This document shows, piece after piece, positions 43,931-55,724 of a DNA stretch of 64,000 bases. Numbering within the stretch: position 1 is the stretch's first letter; the number at the start of each line of letters is the position of its first letter. The translations under genes and the position numbers were made by a program. The DNA lies in the NCBI GenBank assembly GCA_033297075.1, contig MU858061.1, positions 186,001 to 250,000 of the forward strand, in the 5' to 3' direction. The DNA is from Rhypophila decipiens (lineage: Eukaryota; Ascomycota; Sordariomycetes; Sordariales; Naviculisporaceae). The notes beneath the pieces were generated by a model that saw nothing but the letters and a program-made list of their open reading frames with translations, was not told the DNA's origin and did no database searches.

Positions 43931-45303
43931 AGCATTGATGTGCGATACATACCTGATGACGACGACGATTCGGTTCAAAACTCCTTGGACCCATCATCTC
44001 CACTGAAGGGGACCTCTTTTTCAATCTCACGGCCGAATCATACATATCATCATCTTAATTGGAGCTGGAGTGTTCTCACCATAGACAACACTCTGGCGCC
44101 TTTTTTCTTTCTTTTTTCCACTCTTCTCTTTTTTTTTCGCCACCTGTACGATCTTGGATGAACAGCTCAACTGCATGCATACCTTTACATACTACAACCG
44201 GATAATACATGACAAATATATATAAAAAGGAAGCTTGGAAAAGAGAAGCCCATTGTTCTTTTTTTCCTTTTTTTTAATTATTTCAATGGCTCGTGAGAAT
44301 CACATTTCGGTAACGTGTATATTAGACACACACATACATATTTTCGTCTGTGGATAGATGACTCGATGCTTCTTAGACTTCTTTGTTGGATTAGATTTCT
44401 ACGGCGAGGGGGAGGGATACTGAAGTTCTGGTCTCGGTCACTTTTTCACCCAGCCGGCAAGGAGGACTGGAAGATGGCATGGAGAAGGAAATGGATGAGG
44501 GTCTGCATGGACAGTGCTGGATTCATGTTGAACGTCGGGGGTCTGCGCAAGGGACTGGAAATACCTGACATTGGACTCGAACACACGTGGAGGACACCAG
44601 AGCAGAGGGACGATATGACAAACACAACACGAACAGGCAAGAGATGGTATCATTCGGACGGACGGACAGTGAAATGGAATTGGACAGAAGCACAGCGCAT
44701 ACTAGGTAGCTTGAAGCTGGGTTTTGCTGCACGGGGGCTTGATAACACTCACTACCTTGACTAACAGACCATAGTAGGTAGGAAGAAGCATGCCTTCCCC
44801 AGGTGGGTATTATAAATACTTGCTTACTGAGGATTACTCTGAGGATTCGTGGACTATGTATGGTACTGTATCTGACTGTGGAATTTCAGTTGAGGATATG
44901 TTGCCGCGTGGGCTTGCGACAGCATAAAACACACAGAAATTTACTTGATAATAAATTACTTGCGATGACTCTGATGAATGAATACCTGATTTGATGTGGG
45001 ATGAACCTGAAATTACATGTCCCTCGGCTTGCTTGTGAATGCGGCGGTGTCCAAGTACACAAATATTCACGTTCTATCAGTCTAGCCTACCAGTCAAGCC
45101 CAGACACACTTTTGTGCCATCCCAGGCTGGACTACTTTTGTATTCAGTTTCCATTGCTAGATTCACATATGCGACATTCATGTGTCGATAAGGCGTATCA
45201 ACAACGGGAACAAGTGTAAAAGACATCACCCAAAACCCCAGCCAACATGAAACCAAACTTTTTGAGCAGTTTAACTCGAGACCTGCGCTGCTGTGAACTT
45301 GAA
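43931..45303. other. Convergent intergenic region
   Basis: 3' flanks of the ZIP gene (plus) and the F-box-like gene (minus). T-rich runs at about 44100-44140 and 44260-44280 may mark 3' end processing. A 149-codon plus-strand frame at 44315-44764 lacks protein-like features and is not called. Confidence 0.5.
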
Positions 45304-47075
45304 TCATTCCCTCCAGTGTCTCGGCATCCGACGAGCAGGACCTATCCGTTCCCCCGGGTTGACACCAAGTGCAATCATTCGAAAGTGCTATCATGTAAAA
45401 TCCGTGAGTAAGGGGGCCAAAATAGAATGCATTTCACAGTGACACTTACATCAAAACTCGCAGCCACTCGCTGTTGATGCCTCGTCGGACACATCGGAAT
45501 CCAGACTGAAACGCAGAGGCTCGTGGCCATCTCCGCCTCTCCGTGTCCGATCCACTTCAAGCCAATATACTTTGAATGCTTACAACGGACGACAACAGAC
45601 AGTGCCCGAATACCATCATTATCAGCGCAAACGTCAAACCCACAAAACCGCTCTCCTGGGTAAATTCGTATGACCGTCTCCGAGTGGCCAGAAATATACC
45701 CAATCGCCAGCTCGCCGCCCCCGTCCTTGTAAATGAACCGAAGACCAGAGATGTAAACCTGCCCTGCCAAACAGACCGTCGAGATGCCAATACCTTCCAT
45801 CGGCCAAGTCGTGATATCCGTGGAGACAGTGAAATTAAGACGTACTTTCCCATCGGGTCTTGTGAACTGCGCGCCGATAACGCTTCCCGTTGGCATCTGC
45901 CTTAATTTGAACCACTCAAGCCCCAAATCATGCTCAGCAGAAGTCGGCCTGAGAGTCTGCCCCGGAAAAGGCCATGAAAACGGCTCACCGAGCAACTTGG
46001 CTGATCGGGACCCATGAGTCTTGGAATGAAGCTCCAAAACTGGCGCAAACCTGCTCGCCCAGTACTTCCGACGCATCAGCCTCTCAAGCACATAAGACAG
46101 CCCTCTGCCCATGCCACCAGCCTCTGGACGTCTCAATGCACGCCTGATTAAGAAATACATCCCCCTCCAGTCCGGAAAGTCCGGAAATCTACATGTAGGA
46201 TATGTTGAAGGCAGCGCTACACCGAGCTCAAACCCGGGACTGAACCGACTGAACCAGAAGCGCTGAGGCAGGGTCTCGACGCGAGAAACACACGCCACTG
46301 TCCTCGAGGCGAGCTGGAGCTTGAGCAGGTCGGCGGTTTGTGTGTATTGGAATATTTGCTGCAACATCTCTTCGGGTAAGGTGGAGAATATATCTCTTCT
46401 TCTCATTTCTCTCCTTGACAGATCTGTGTATGGTCCGAGGAGAGTTGCACTCTTGTGAAGCTGTGGGTAGATGTCGAATCTCTCGAGCGGGAGTCTGTCT
46501 CTCCCTGAGAGGAGGATATCTGGCTCAAGTGCGTCTACCAGAGCCTGGAGGTCCGAGAGTTCCCAGAAGCCGGGAGAGCTCTGCTCCATTGTGCCTCCGT
46601 CTCTGGGGGGGTTCAGAAGCATGGTCTTGAGATGCCGGTGATCTCGTAGTGACTCCATAAGCCAAACCCTGTTAAATTCCCAGTTGATGGAAACAAGAGC
46701 GTGACACCATGTCAATGCAAATGCCTCGATATTGTCAGTACTGCATCCTACCACGTCCCAACAGTCTGCGTGGACGCTGAAAGCCCATTCTGCTTGATCA
46801 GCTGGGGACCGGGGATCTTGGATGGGGCGATTTGGGATTATCTTCATTCTGAGAGCATCCCCCTCTTGTCGCCTGGGAACGACCAAGGACCCGCACGGTC
46901 CATCGACATGGAGTTTGTAACCTATCCCCGATACTGAGACTGAGTTGTAGGCTTGCCAGAAAAAGATGACTCGGCAGAGCGATTGGCGGCGGTTTGTCAT
47001 GATATCATGTATTCCGCGCCAACAGAGCCAGCACACGTGGTCTCGGAAGAGGTTCTCTGGAGATATATACCGCAT
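45304..47075 (-). CDS. F-box-like domain protein
   Basis: Modelled as exons 47075-45450 and 45387-45304, 569 residues. An F-box-like segment lies at about 225-265 (IFSTLPEEMLQQIFQY..LLKLQLASR), preceded by FDIYPQLHKSATLLGPYTDL. A large C-terminal beta-rich region follows (GIGISTVCLAGQVYISGLRF, RIYPGERFCGFDV). This plan is common among large families of fungal F-box proteins of unknown substrate. The Cys-containing N-terminus (RDHVCWLCWRG) also fits them. F-box proteins usually recruit substrates to SCF ubiquitin ligases. The terminal intron (45449-45388, GTAAGTGT..ATAG) gives the ending FDHFRMIALGVNPGER; without splicing the frame ends at 45375. I chose the ATG at 47075; the frame continues upstream without another ATG, so an upstream exon is possible. 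Confidence 0.75.
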
Positions 47076-48094
47076 TTCTGCGGGTCTGTTGTCTGATAGA
47101 AGGGTGTATAACGTTCCAATGGTCACTCGGCTTGAATGAATAGAAGTATGTTAGAGCCTGTCTGCTGCTTGGTGTGTTGAGTAGAAGAGAAGGGAGGGAG
47201 CTTGGTCTGCAATTTCTGGAGAATATAAGAGTCTGTGGGGTGGAGCAGTGATTGACTTTCTCGGAATGAGTTGAAGCCGATGGCCGCGTGGTCAGTTGAA
47301 CCTTCCTGTTGGGTATCCGCGGCACGGCTAGAGCCTTTATTTTGTGCTAGAGTTGAGTAAAACTCAGCTGCCCCCGTACCAGGTACCTAGAGAGCCACAT
47401 GCTTCACAGCAGTTTGATGATAAAACAAACCTTGAAAAGACAAAAGATGAGGTGATTATGAGCGGCGGATAACGAGCGCGTAACAAGTTCAGAAAGGTTG
47501 CATGAGAGTAGGTCAGGGGATACGAAGATATACTATTAGCTCTAGAACTTATGTCTGGCGTCTAATGGTCTTTGAACTGATCTCTTGTAGATGATAATCG
47601 GACGATTCTACCATGCAAGCTGCCATCAACCGAGCAGCGTATTTTGGATGGACTGGTACAAGTTTGTGTGCTTACATCAACAAGGTGTATAATATGATGG
47701 TAGGTAAACACTCGTCACCGGTCTTGTCAGCCCGAGGTGGGAGTAAACAGAGATGGTGCCGTCCACAAAAGGAAGCCGCTTTTTTTCTTATTATTACCAG
47801 ACTAGCATCGACGGATTGGGACAAACAATTTCATTCAACGTCATTCACCCGAGCTCAGAGTTCTTTGTGCAGAAACCGATGAAATGTGTGAATGCGGCTT
47901 CCTTCAACCGGGACAAAGAAACCGAAGGGAATGTGCACTCCCATTCCAACCACCACCAACCCATCAAATAGACTAGCTAGGTAGCTACCTCAAACTTGAA
48001 CCTCTTGTCCAATATTGCAAATCCCCAAGACAGCCAGCCTTCCACCACCCACCACCAGTTCAATAACTCAAACAACTTGAGTGATAGTCTCAAA
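47076..48094. other. Divergent intergenic region
   Basis: About 1 kb between the F-box-like gene (minus) and the kinase-like gene (plus), holding both promoters. A TAGCTAGGTAGCTA palindrome-like sequence lies near 47974. No gene is seen. Confidence 0.5.
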
Positions 48095-49783
48095 ATGGCC
48101 TCCTCCTCATCACCCGCAATCCATGTCAGCAACAACCCCCCCAAGATGAAGAAGAAACCCAGCAATCATAAATCCGCGGCGGCGGCCAAGAAACCAGCGT
48201 ACGTCCTCGAAGAATTCCTCCCGCACACCACCAACGCAGTCCTCGTCCGGCGCGTGCTAGACGGCGAAATATTCCTCGGCACAATCCTCCGCGCCTCCGA
48301 CGCCGCAACCTCGGAAACAGCAAAACTAGCCGCGCTCAATGCCCGCAGCGGCTTGAGCAAAGCCCTGCTTAATCTGCTTAACCACGAGAACCTGGTTAGT
48401 TTGCATGCGACGATTGTTCATTGGCCGTTTAGTGCTGCCGGCCAGTCGTTTGGGCTTGTGCCGCAGGAGAAGAGTAATATCGTCCTGTGGGACTGGTGTG
48501 ATGGGGGCACGCTGGCTGAGTTTATGCTCAGACCTGGGAAGGGGGTTATGCCTACTACCCACCTGAAGGCCCGGGATATGTTTATGCCGGAGGGGTTTGT
48601 GTGGACTGTTTTGCTTGGTATGCTTAGGGCGCTGCAGTGGTTGCATGAGGGGAGGAGGGATGAGATTGTTGTTCGCGCCCAACCTTTGGAGATGGATGGG
48701 GGGAAGAGGGATGGGGGGAGGTGTGAAAAAGTTAGACGGGTGAGTGAGCCGGAGCGAGACTGGTGGCCGGTGTTGCACAGGGATATTCGGGCTGAGAATA
48801 TATTCTTGTGTCAGCCTAGGGGGTTGGAGAGTTATGGGGGGGTTAAGCTTGGGGGGTTTTCCAAGGCGTATGTGAGCGCGTCTGTGGCGAATGGACGGGG
48901 GCCGGTTGTTGCGCCTAACCCGCTGGCAATGGACGAAGAAGGGAGGGATGGAGATATGGCGGGTTTGAGGGAGGCGAGGAAGAGGATCTTGACCGAGGGG
49001 GGTCTGAAGGCTGTGGATAAAGTAAGTTCTTTTTTATTTTATTTACTCCAGATTGATTGACTGTGGGGGAAATTGCTGACTCGAGGATTGTGTGTGTGTG
49101 TACAGGAAGAACGACCGTATCATACTGGGACCGAGATTTATTATCTCGGCAGGATCTTGTTCAAGATGATGACCAACCTGGAACTCCCACCCGGTGACGA
49201 ATGCCCTTCTTGCGGATGTTCCCATTTGCGATTCGATCCGCCCAGGAAGAAGAAAGGATCGCTGGGTAATCTACCCGACCTGACTTCGACAGACGGACCG
49301 CCTTGTCCGCACGAATGTGAAGACAAGGATGTCAATATTTTCTCGGTTCTTCTCGACGTCGGCGCGGGGTATAGCCCTGGCCTGAGGAGCAGAGTCATGG
49401 AGATGTTGCTTGGCTTTCAGCGAGAGGTCAAGGGGGCGGCTGGGAATTTGTTGGCTGTTGCGTGGCCTGAGTATCTGGCTTGGTGCAAGACCGAGGAGGG
49501 AGCGCTGCATAAGGATTTGTGGGATGATGTCTGGGCGAGGGAGGTCAGTTGTGGCTGGAGAAAGGTTGAGAGCCTGAGGGCCGAGGCGGGCGAGGAGGGT
49601 TGGATGAGGGCTGGCATGGCGGCTGCGATGAAGGGACAGAAGAGGAAGGGTGAGGAGGAGTATTATGAGGATAGTGATTTGGATGATTGGGATGGGAGCA
49701 CGGTGAGGATGACCGAGCGGGGATTGGAGATTATTGCTCTTGAGTCTTCTTCGGAGGAGGGTGAAAAGGAGGGAGGTAATTAA
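48095..49783 (+). CDS. Protein-kinase-like protein, probable pseudokinase
   Basis: Two exons, 48095-49021 and 49106-49783, 534 residues, with a GTAAGT..ACAG intron in phase 0. The N-terminal 35 residues are Ser/Lys-rich. The kinase-like fold is recognised from the hinge (VLWDWCDGGTLAEFML), the catalytic-loop motif VLHRDIRAENIFL near 227, and the following VKLGGFSKAY near 250. In place of the DFG motif there is GGF, so the Mg-binding Asp is missing. I also find no Gly-rich loop or VAIK Lys in the N-lobe (GEIFLGTILRASD). The alphaF segment reads TGTEIYYLGRILFKMM. A Cys cluster (CPSCGC) and an acidic C-terminus follow. These losses argue for a scaffold or regulatory pseudokinase (inference). The substrate and partner are unknown. 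The start at 48095 is the first in-frame ATG. Confidence 0.8.
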
Positions 49784-50360
49784 GGTTCAAGGCCTGGGAT
49801 TGCCGTCTATCTGCTGTATTGCTGTCTTTACATGGTTTTGGACCTTGTTATCTAGGTCGATATCAGTCTTTGTCAATCGTCTTGTCAGTTTGCCTTCATG
49901 TTTCCTTACAAGTCGCCGAGTACCCGCCGATTGATCTACAAAGACTGGGTCATACTTGCCCCTGTTCGTGACTGTTTACAAAGCCAATTACTTTTTCTGT
50001 CTTACGTATTCCAGCTTCTTCCAAGGTCTCTCGCTCGGCGCACGCGAATGGCGGTTCTCCGACGTGCAGATGGCCTCCTGGAAATACCCCTTTTTGCGAC
50101 TGTTTACAAACAACCTTTCACGTTGTCCCAGGACCCAGCAACGAGTCATGATACCAACCACATCTCAATGTTCATCCGTTGCCAACATGAACCAAATGAT
50201 ATTTGATATCAAGCCCACATCCACCGAGACCCACTGTCGTCTCCATATGTAGTGTAAGCCACACCTTGATCAAGCGAACCAGAAATACCAGAAATTCCTT
50301 AAAAATCCACCACAACCAGCCAGACGTCAACAACAAGCCTCAAGCCTCGCGGCTTGACTC
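49784..50360. other. Intergenic stretch before the tRNA
   Basis: 3' flank of the kinase-like gene. A short sequence, (G/C)GACTGTTTACAAA, recurs near 49970 and 50097. No gene is seen. Confidence 0.45.
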
Positions 50361-50434
50361 GGTCCGATGGTGTAGTTGGTTATCACGTCAGTCTAACACA
50401 CTGAAGGTCGGCGGATCGAGCCCGCCTCGGATCA
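50361..50434 (+). tRNA. tRNA-Val (anticodon AAC)
   Basis: A complete cloverleaf without intron. Acceptor GGTCCGA pairs with TCGGATC (one G-U). The D arm is GTGTAGTTGGTTATCAC. The anticodon stem TCAGT/ACTGA closes the loop CTAACAC with anticodon AAC. The variable loop is AGGTC. The T arm is GGCGG-ATCGAGC-CCGCC, with T54 replaced by A. The discriminator base is A, and CCA is not encoded, as in eukaryotes. It stands alone between protein genes. Confidence 0.95.
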
Positions 50435-52078
50435 GGCATTTAACTTTTGGTGGGCTTTTTCAAGGAAACTTGAAGCTTTTTGCATTTTTGGAACCATGAC
50501 TAAAAACTCCCTTTATCATTCTTAGTTGTGGGTTTTGCTCATGGGTTTCATGAGTTTGTACAGCTGATTATATCGCTGTGCCTCTTGTTGACATGAAGAG
50601 GAGAGGGGAACGCTACGGCAATAAATCTCTCGCCTTATTTTGAGTAGCCTTTGTGCCGGTATAGCACATCGATATAAGTGGCCAGTTCAGAGATTTTGAT
50701 TTGCTTTGTATAGAAATTCCCCGATTCGATCCAAGAGAGGTATATAATATGCATCGAGAGAAATCCCGGTACCGGCTTCGGGAGTAAATATATTATTCCA
50801 CGGCAAAGACGGCATCTCTTCTGTGGTACTAGAGATGTCCCTGTCTCCCTGACCTGATACTTCACACTGGCTGGTCATGTGCCGTGAGGGTGTGTTCCAT
50901 GGCTGATGATGGATTAGATGAATTTTGTGGGGAAGCGAATGTTACCCATAGCCGTGATGCAGGAAGGGCTCAGTATGTTACTTCGAGGATAGGCAAGAGA
51001 GCTCAGGAGATGGATGAATCTTTTGAGTTTTGACTCTGTCGGTTCTCACTTCTCAGCTGTAATGTTTAGTCGTGACGGTATTGTACTGTACAGTCTCGGC
51101 CAGTTCCAGTGCATCATCAAGTTGAACCAAAATGTCTCACCTTCCTTCCCTAGCCTTGACCTACAGACCTAGGGGGTTAGCGCGATCTCAGCTAATCCCT
51201 GCCCACCACGGTGCTTCCACCGTCCACTAAACTGCTCCCGTCGTCCCCCGCAAACACCCCGGAAGGGAAGCTAAATTACGCCACCTCCAGATCAATTGCA
51301 AATAATCTTGGCGACAACACCTCTCTCCAATCTCCATCTCGCATGCTCTCTTTGAATTTTTCCACCACTTCTTCCGTCTCACACGCGCATCTACAATATT
51401 GATTCCTCGCATCTCTTGGCAATGGAACTTGTCGGCGGTTTCTTTCTTTCCGTACCGAGTACCCCGTACACCTTTTCTTTACGCCTTTGGTACTACTCGT
51501 CAGGGTTAAAAACACCTGCTGACAAGAAGTGGAAACGAGTATGTCTGTACAAGTGTACATACTCCGTACAGATTGCTGATGGCTCGCTCCAGACCCGCCC
51601 AGATGGCTGGCCTCGAGGAGTCTTATTCCGAGCAGAGACACTTTTCCTTGGCGCTTTCGCTTCCTCCTAGTGCGAGTCTGTTCAGTCTGGTGCTACGGGG
51701 CTAACACCTGGCCCTTGGGACCTGGTTGACTGGAATGTGTTGCTAAGAGAGTAGGATCGGGCAAGATGTGAACACCTTGCTGGCCCAAGTTGTTTTTGTT
51801 TCCTTTTGACCTGTTTTCCTTCGAATTGCTATTCTACCGATGCATAGTTGCTCATTGTTTTGTTCCCGAGTGAGCACTTCGAATGCTTCATCTCATGTAC
51901 ATTGGATACTGTGATTGAATATAGCATATTCTTTCCACTCTACTTTCTTTACTCCCATGAGACGGCACATCTGATCGAACATGAGCCAGATAATCACAGG
52001 GAATCGTCAGTGTGAGAGGTAGCCAGTCTAACCACTCGGTCTGATATCTGGGAGTCTGGACATAACGGAACCCCAAAA
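50435..52078. other. Intergenic stretch after the tRNA
   Basis: About 1.6 kb holding the promoter of the GH92 gene. GGATACTGTGAT at about 51904 matches the core preceding the GATCCATC repeat near 26121; it is a single 12-base match and of doubtful meaning. No gene is seen. Confidence 0.45.
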
Positions 52079-55000
52079 ATGAGGCGGCTAGAAACATCAC
52101 CCTACCGAAAGGCCTCGGCCGCGGCTAACTCGCTTTACCGGAGCGGCGGCGGCGGCGGCATGAACATGGGCATGGGCATACCCCGACGAAGACGGGTCCT
52201 CACCGTCGCCGTACTCTCCATCTGCGTTTTCTGGTCTTTCTCGCGGATGGTAGACCTCTCTCAGCTGGGCCAGACAGCATCTTTTTTCCTCTTCTCTCCC
52301 GAGTTTGCAGGACGATATGGGCATCCCGGGGAAAGGCTTTCTCACGATGGAGGAGCCGATATCCTGCAGTTTATTGATCCCCTGATTGGGACTGCCAATG
52401 GGGGTTTGTTTTTTTCCTCTCCTTTCCATAGTCAATACCAACAAGCGTACTAACGTACCAAATAGGCCATGTATTCCCCGGCGCGAGCCTACCCTACGGA
52501 ATGGCCAAGCCCGTAGCAGACACGCTCTCCCCAGCCGAAAACGCAGCAGGCTTCGTCTCGGATTCCAACCCCGTCCTCGGCTTCTCGCACATGCACGACT
52601 CCGGGACGGGCGGGAACCCATCGATGGGCCAGTTCCCCATCTTTGTCCACCCAGGCTGTCCAAACGACGACTTTTCGCAGTGTACATACTCGGGCTATGA
52701 ACGACCCATCAAGCGAGTTCCAGGATCAACATTTGCCTCGCCGGGGTATTTTAGCATCAACCTGACCAATTCTGTACGAGCAGAGATGACGGCTACCCAG
52801 CATGTTGCGCTTTATCGGTTTTCGTTTCCGGGCACGGACAAGGTGAAGTTGATGGATGACGAGGATGTGGAAAAGGGGAAGAGTAATGAGCCGGTCAGGT
52901 ATAGTCCGCTTGTGCTGGTTGATTTGGCGGATTTGGCGGGGAGTCGGTCGGAAGGTGGGATACGCGTTGATGTAGTTGAGGGAGGAGTACCTAGGGTCGC
53001 GGGACGAGGGGAGTATGCGCCGAGCTTTGGGTCGGGAAGGTATAGCGCGTATTTCTGTGCGGATTTCAAGGGCGCCGAGGTGAGGAAGTCTGGGACTTTT
53101 ACGAACAAGGATGTGAATGAGACGGTCAAGTTTCTGGATGGGCCCGGGTATGGCTCTGAGGGGGCGTGGATTCACTTTCAACGACCGGTGGATGATGAGA
53201 TAATGGTGAGGGTTGGCTTGTCGTTTATCAGCGTACAGCAGGCGTGTGAGAATGCCGAGACGGAGGTTCCGGATTTTGACTTTCAGAGGGTTGAGAAGGA
53301 AGCCAGAAATGCTTGGAGGGAAAAGCTGAGCGGTGCGATCCAGGTTGATGCTGCGGGTGTCAGTGAAGAGCTCCAAACAACGTTCTGGTCGGGTCTGTAC
53401 AGGACTATGCTCTCGCCGCAGAATTATACGGGCGAGAATCCATTGTGGAATTCGAGCGAGCCGTATTATGATTCGTAAGTTATTATGATTACCAGAAAAG
53501 AAGAAGAGATTTACTAACAAATTCCAGCTTCTACTGCATATGGGACTCCTTCAGAGCCCAACACCCCCTCCTGACAATCCTCGACCCAAACGCCCAAACA
53601 GAAATGGTCCGCGCCCTAATAGACATCTACCGATTCGAAGGCAAACTCCCCGACTGCCGCATGTCCTTCTGCAAAGGCTTCTCCCAAGGCGGTTCAAACG
53701 CCGACATCGTCCTGGTAGACGCATTTCTCAAAAGTCTCGGCCGGTCCCCTTCCAACGCAATAAACTACACAACCGCCTACGAAGCCGTCGTTTCCGACGC
53801 CGAAATCGAGCCAGACAACTGGGGCTTGCACGGCCGCGGCAACCTCGCTTCATGGCATGAAAAGGGCTACATCCCCTACAACGACGACAACCCGAATCAA
53901 AACGGCTCCGGCCCCGCCAGCCGCACAATCTCTCGCGGCGTGGAATACGCCTATGACGACTTTTGTATCTCTCTCCTCGCGACAAAGCTCCGTCGTCCGG
54001 TAAACGAGATCCTCAAATATGCGCGCAGGGGTTCAAACTGGCGGAATTACTGGAACCCACACAGCCGCGACATCTTTTTACAAACCAACGATCAAGAAGA
54101 AATACTGCAGAGCAACTTTCAAGGCTTCATGCAACCGCGTACCCCCGACGGAAAGTTCAAGCACCAAAACCCGCGCACTTGCTCGCCAATTGAGAACATG
54201 CACTCGTGCTACTACGACACAGGCCTCGACACATATGAAGGCTCCCCCTGGCTCTACTCCTTTTTCGTCCCGCAAGACATGTCCACCCTGATATCCCTCA
54301 TGGACGGGCCGGCAGGGTTCGTAAGCAGGCTCAACTTTTTCCACGAGAGCGGGATCAGTTATCTCGGCAACGAGCAGGGGTTCCTGCCGACGTTCCAGTT
54401 TCACTACGCCGGCAGGCCGGCGCTGAGCTCGTACTGGGCCCATCGGTATATCCCCTCCCAGTTCAACGCCAGCGTGAATGGGATACCGGGGAATGACGAT
54501 TGTGCCATGGGCGCGTTTTCGGCTTTTGTCGCGATGGGGTTCTTTCCTGTTGCGGGGCAGGATGTCTACCTCGTTACGCCGCCGTTCTTTAGGGAGGTTA
54601 AACTTCGGGTTCGGGATGCGAAGGGGAGGAATACGAATAAATGGGCCGTTATTAGAACGAGGAACTTTGATGCTGGGTTTTTGGAGCAGCAGCAGCAGCA
54701 GCAGTGGGTTCAGAAGTGGGAGGTTAAGAAAGAGGAGGAACAGGTCTCGAGTAGTTGGAAGACGGAGGATGCTTGGGGGGAATACGAGAAGGAGTTTCCC
54801 AAGGGAGACGAAAAAGAAAAAGAGGTGGTGCAAGATGATGATACCATCACGCTTGATCTGAAAAAGACGGGCGAGAAAGAAGAGGGAGATGGAGAGGAGA
54901 AGAAGAGGATATTTCCTCAGTACCAGGAGAAACAAGAACAACAACAGCAGCAGCAGCAAGAAAAGCAAAAGTCTAGCAAAGAAGGCAGCAGCAGCGGAAG

Positions 55001-55232
55001 TGGAAGCGGCGAGATCCCAAGAAAGGGAAAAGGAAACGGCAAGATATACATCCAACGAGCGTGGCTCAATGGCCGGCCGTACACCAAGAACTGGATCACG
55101 CATGACTTCTTTCTCAACGGCGGGCTGTTGGAGCTCGAGGTTGGCGAAGAGGAAAGTGACTGGGGCACGAGGGAGGAGGACCTGCCGCCTAGTTATCCTA
55201 CCGATCATCTCAGGGAAGATCTGACTGCGTAA
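52079..55232 (+). CDS. GH92-family alpha-mannosidase, membrane-anchored
   Basis: Three exons: 52079-52403, 52466-53474 and 53528-55232, 1012 residues. GH92 enzymes are calcium-dependent exo-alpha-mannosidases, mostly alpha-1,2 (family knowledge). Conserved blocks are ILQFIDPLIGTANGGHVFPG, LGFSHMHDSGTGG, FYCIWDSFRAQHPLL, the GGSNADIVLVDAF block, NEQGFLPTFQFHYAGRP and GNDDCAMGAFSAFVAMGFF. They place the catalytic (alpha/alpha) barrel at about 450-790. A single hydrophobic stretch after four Arg (about 39-54) reads as a signal anchor, so the enzyme is probably a type II protein of the secretory pathway or cell surface. Residues of about 830-949 are a Gln/Glu/Lys/Ser-rich insertion with two poly-Gln runs. 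It splits the last beta-sheet domain, which resumes at KIYIQRAWLNGRPYTKNWI. Confidence 0.93.
54682..55040 (+). repeat. Low-complexity insertion in GH92 (poly-Q and charged)
   Basis: CAG runs at about 54685-54703 and CAA/CAG runs at about 54938-54962 flank a Glu/Lys-rich stretch and a Ser/Gly run. All are in frame. They interrupt the C-terminal beta-sandwich of the mannosidase between FDAGFLE and KIYIQRAWL. Confidence 0.85.
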
Positions 55233-55724
55233 GTTGGCTGGCAATTGCCGACTAGGTAGGTGAGTCTGGATATGAAATGCTTTTTTGTATATAGCGAAAT
55301 AACGATATGTGTTATTTACCCTAACAGCAACAACTGGTTATGAAAATGGAGTCAGGCGTCGTCATCAAGTATCCGGAATGGATTCTTTTTGGTTGTACCT
55401 TGGCTTTTAAATCTACGTGAATAAACAGCATGACGTACATAACCCGAGTACATAGATCCCAACATTTTTTGATTACAATTCTTCTTCGTCTTTGGTGCTT
55501 TCCATTTTAAAGCAGAGGCTTAAACAAAACAAGGCAAGGGGTATAGGTCCGTCCGTCCGTCCTTAACAAGTAAAAAGCAGGCAAGTCAAGCCAACAAAAC
55601 AGACGCTCTATCTAGTGCTCTAGTGCTCTAGCGATAACCATATTCCGCATACCTGGTATTTTTGTATCCGTACGTACGAAAATCAGTATGGTACCCTCCA
55701 CTAGATACCTACCTACCTACCTAG
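55233..55724. other. Convergent intergenic region
   Basis: 3' flanks of the GH92 gene (plus) and the roadblock-like gene (minus). CTAC microsatellites run into a perfect 16-base palindrome, CTACCTAGCTAGGTAG, at 55717-55732. That palindrome overlaps the stop codon of the roadblock-like gene. GTCC repeats lie near 55550. Confidence 0.5.

Noticed and set aside
44315..44764. Plus-strand frame of 149 codons after the ZIP gene
   Set aside because: It lies in a T-rich 3' flank and has no recognisable protein features.
47996..48094. Upstream extension of the kinase-like protein
   Set aside because: The frame there starts only at TTG; the first in-frame ATG is 48095.
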